A stretch of 64,000 bases of DNA from Rubripirellula amarantea. Its GTDB lineage: Bacteria > Planctomycetota > Planctomycetia > Pirellulales > Pirellulaceae. A program made the position numbers and the translations under genes. The DNA is taken from positions 1,446,721 through 1,510,720 of the forward strand of contig NZ_SJPI01000002.1 of NCBI RefSeq assembly GCF_007859865.1, in the 5' to 3' direction. Positions 63,584-64,000 of this stretch are shown here, one piece after another (the stretch's first letter is position 1; every line of letters starts with the position of its first letter). Under the pieces are notes generated by a model. The model made no database searches. It saw nothing but the letters and a program-made list of their open reading frames with translations, and was not told where the DNA came from.

Positions 63584-64000
63584 TTATGTGGGCAATTCAC
63601 CCAGCCGCTGTTTCAGCCGTCGAAGCACCCGGCAACGGGCCTGATAAACCGACGATACTCGCAACGACAGTCGGTCGGCCACTTCGGCCGCAGGCATATT
63701 TTCGATGGCGGTCATGCGGAATGCTTCCCAGGTCTTCGGTTCAAACTCGTCGCGGATCAAACTAAGCACCCGCTGAGCCACTGTGACTTCAATCGCTGAA
63801 ATGGAAGAGGGGTCAGCATCGAGATCGGGCACCGCCTGTAACCAATTCAACGCATCGGTGCCGCCTTGAGGCTGAGCCTGACGTGACCGGCGTCGATAGT
63901 GGTCCGCAACTTTGGTTCGCGTGATCGTCGCCATCCAAGCCCGGAAACTCGCACCGGGCCGATCACGGTCGAATTGATGAATCTTAGCGGAAATCGTTGC
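63584..64000 (-). CDS. ECF-type RNA polymerase sigma factor (5' end outside window)
   Basis: The frame is open from the stop at 63584 to the window edge; about 138 C-terminal residues are visible and the start lies beyond. Region 2 ends with FDRDRPGASFRAWMATITRTKVADHYRRR. Region 4 is EAFRMTAIENMPAAEVADRL, then SVYQARCRVLRRLKQRL, the -35-binding helix-turn-helix. An ATG at 63934 inside region 2 is not the start. It is an extracytoplasmic-function sigma factor, next to a protein kinase gene with a zinc finger, so regulation by phosphorylation is plausible. Confidence 0.92.
   Translation of the reverse strand, partial: ATISAKIHQFDRDRPGASFRAWMATITRTKVADHYRRRSRQAQPQGGTDALNWLQAVPDLDADPSSISAIEVTVAQRVLSLIRDEFEPKTWEAFRMTAIENMPAAEVADRLSLRVSSVYQARCRVLRRLKQRLGELPT

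Overview
The window looks like a chromosomal segment of a planctomycete of the Rhodopirellula/Pirellulaceae kind. Evidence: moderate GC; a giant exported protein starting with the LEDRRLL motif; a sulfatase, DUF1080 proteins, a family S46 peptidase and a Pirellulaceae-style conserved small protein; a serine/threonine kinase paired with an ECF sigma factor; and an elongation factor G of the spirochaete/planctomycete/mitochondrial type. I see no rRNA, tRNA, CRISPR array, insertion sequence or phage gene.

Layout. 1-17275 (minus) is one uninterrupted giant gene of at least 5,758 codons. It has an N-terminal Het-C-like segment, an alpha/beta-hydrolase-like segment, repeated beta modules, a very long RTX calcium-binding array and PPC-like domains; its 3' end lies outside the window. 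17.6-29.1 kb holds a YebC-family regulator, two exported proteins (one DUF1080), a primary-type sigma factor, a lipoprotein, a conserved hypothetical protein, an old-yellow-enzyme relative, an S46 dipeptidyl-peptidase and a family 9 glycosyltransferase. 29.1-32.5 kb carries an SDR-sulfatase pair and an acyltransferase. 32.7-37.8 kb (minus) is a compact operon: HpcH/HpaI aldolase, squalene-hopene-cyclase-like class II terpene cyclase, a DUF116-polyprenyl synthase fusion and a chorismate-lyase-like protein. This looks like an uncharacterised terpenoid or meroterpenoid pathway. 37.9-45.6 kb holds a TIM-barrel epimerase-like protein, an outer-membrane beta-barrel protein, fusA with a clear terminator, and a TPR protein.

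45.8-60.6 kb is the most coherent functional block. A four-gene minus-strand signalling operon (REC-kinase, FixL-like PAS kinase, dual receiver, NtrC-type sigma-54 activator), every junction a 4-base ATGA overlap, faces away from a complete cbb3 oxidase cluster (ccoNO fusion, ccoQ, ccoP, ccoG, ccoH, a TauE/UreH-like protein, ccoI, ccoS). The first PAS domain of the kinase keeps the haem-pocket residues of FixL (His101, Ile116, Arg121, Leu137). I infer an oxygen-sensing phosphorelay that controls the neighbouring high-affinity oxidase through sigma-54 rather than through FixJ. The window closes with a membrane protein kinase and a partial ECF sigma factor.

Short, imperfect tandem duplications (10-24 bp units) recur in the spacers between genes and seem to be a property of this genome.
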